From contig JAQGJF010001042.1 of the NCBI GenBank assembly GCA_028290765.1, positions 1 to 5,866 of the forward strand: DNA of 5,866 bases. Reading direction: 5' to 3'. Source of the DNA: Tardiphaga sp. (GTDB lineage: Bacteria; Pseudomonadota; Alphaproteobacteria; Rhizobiales; Xanthobacteraceae). The first letter of the stretch is position 1. Every line of letters starts with the position of its first letter. The notes below the pieces were generated by a model. It had not been told where the DNA came from, did no database searches, and saw only the letters and a list, made by a program, of their open reading frames with translations. Positions 4,900-5,866 of the stretch are shown here, in pieces. The position numbers and the translations under genes were made by a program.

Positions 4900-5866
4900 A
4901 TGGCCAGGCAACCTTGGTATCGCATCCTGTATATCCAGGTGCTGGTGGCGATCGCTGTCGGCGTGACGCTCGGGTATTTTTATCCGAATGCCGGCAAGGC
5001 CATGAAGCCGCTCGGAGACGGCTTCATCGCGCTGATCAAGATGATGATCGCGCCCGCGATCTTCTGCACCGTGGTGCACGGCATCGCCTCGATCGGCGAC
5101 ATGCGCAAGGTCGGACGGATTGGCGTCAAAACGCTGCTGTATTTCGAAACGGTGTCGACCGTGGCGCTGCTGATCGGCCTCCTGGTCGGCGAATTGCTGC
5201 AGCCCGGCGCGGGTTTCAATATCGATCCGGCCACTCTCGATCCGAAATCGGTCGCGAGCTACGTCACCCGCGCCAAGGAGGAAAGCTTCGTTTCCCACCT
5301 GCTGGCCATCATTCCGAATTCATACTTCGACTCGCTGGCCAAGGGCGATCTTCTCGAGGTGCTGCTGGTCGCCATCCTGAGCGGATTTGCGATCGCCAAC
5401 ATGGGAAAGCCGGGCGAGCAGATCGCCGGCGCGATCGATCTTGCCGGCAAGATGTTTTTCCGCATCATCGGCATGATCGTACAGGTCGCGCCGATCGGCG
5501 CCTTCGGCGCCATGGCGTTTACGATCGGATCGTTCGGCCTCGGTGCGCTGGTCAATCTCGGCTATCTCATCTTCACCTTCTATCTCGCATCGCTGATCTT
5601 CGTGCTGGTCGTGCTCGGCGGCATCGCCCGCGCCTTTGGTTTTTCGATCCTGCGCTTCATCGCCTATATCAAGGACGAGCTTCTCATCGTGCTCGGCACC
5701 AGTTCATCGGAGACCGTGCTGCCGCGAATGATCACCAAGATGGAAGCCCTGGGCGCGTCGCGCTCGGTGGTCGGCCTGGTGATCCCGACCGGCTACAGCT
5801 TCAATCTGGACGGCACCAACATCTATATGACGCTGTCGATCCTGTTCCTGGCGCAGGCCACCAATA
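4900..5866 (+). CDS. dctA: C4-dicarboxylate/H+ (Na+) symporter, DctA-like, cut by window end
   Basis: This is an inner-membrane secondary transporter of the dicarboxylate/amino acid:cation symporter (DAACS) family, probably importing succinate, malate and fumarate. The first 322 codons are present and the 3' end is beyond the window. Marks of the family are the Lys-Met-Met-Ile-Ala-Pro segment at 47-52, the Lys-Val-Gly-Arg stretch near 70-73, the substrate-binding serine-rich hairpin loop Gly-Thr-Ser-Ser-Ser-Glu-Thr (266-272), and the [11 protein letters not shown] motif (296-306). The long resemblance is closer to rhizobial DctA than to GltP. Asn307 stands where I recall Ala, Cys or Thr in characterised DctA proteins, so specificity could differ. 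The ATG is supported by AAAGGA (4884-4889). It is divergent from tenA. I found no sigma-54 promoter and no dctBD regulator genes in the window. Confidence 0.9.
   Translation, partial: MARQPWYRILYIQVLVAIAVGVTLGYFYPNAGKAMKPLGDGFIALIKMMIAPAIFCTVVHGIASIGDMRKVGRIGVKTLLYFETVSTVALLIGLLVGELLQPGAGFNIDPATLDPKSVASYVTRAKEESFVSHLLAIIPNSYFDSLAKGDLLEVLLVAILSGFAIANMGKPGEQIAGAIDLAGKMFFRIIGMIVQVAPIGAFGAMAFTIGSFGLGALVNLGYLIFTFYLASLIFVLVVLGGIARAFGFSILRFIAYIKDELLIVLGTSSSETVLPRMITKMEALGASRSVVGLVIPTGYSFNLDGTNIYMTLSILFLAQATN

Noticed and set aside
4849..5555. Minus-strand frames opposite the symporter
   Set aside because: They are antisense shadows rich in His, Arg and Asp or in Pro and Ser, while the plus strand encodes clear DctA motifs throughout.

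Overview
The window looks like chromosomal DNA of an alphaproteobacterium in the Bradyrhizobium/Rhodopseudomonas group (Nitrobacteraceae). This rests on the high GC, the strong preference for G or C at third codon positions, the resemblance of the proteins to that group, and a short GC-rich intergenic repeat at the left edge that I recall as common there. The assignment is by recognition, not by a search.

Left part (1-1214) is gene-poor. It holds the intergenic repeat, a doubtful small ORF (240-479, +), and a convincing 72-residue zinc-ribbon protein (445-663, -). A 551-base non-coding stretch (664-1214) follows, unusually rich in short direct and inverted repeats, including an operator-like array at 1074-1108. 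This stretch leads into a 71-residue lysine-rich, histone-tail-like protein with a small helical DNA-binding-type domain (1215-1430, +). A hairpin and three tandem 15-bp repeats fill the gap between this gene and the convergent permease gene.

Centre (1578-3862, -) is a two-gene ABC exporter operon. An ABC-2-type ATPase with all its motifs overlaps by 4 bp (ATGA) a large polytopic permease built of two related halves. The permease reading frame is broken by one in-frame TAG codon at 1785-1787. The same frame continues for 68 more codons with family-like sequence and a final membrane segment or pair. The gene is therefore a recent nonsense pseudogene, a shortened but functional allele, a readthrough case, or a sequencing error. 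This is the most notable observation in the window.

Right part: a TenA-family thiamine-pyrimidine salvage enzyme (4028-4693, -) with its active-site residues visible is followed by a divergent DctA-type C4-dicarboxylate symporter (4900 onward, +), which is cut off by the window end. The roughly 200-base divergent intergenic region carries a possible tenA promoter and a small hairpin that would cover the symporter's ribosome binding site.

I see no rRNA, tRNA, CRISPR array, insertion sequence or phage gene. Apart from the interrupted permease and the repeat-rich intergenic DNA, the gene content is ordinary, and I found no strong sign of a new multi-gene system.
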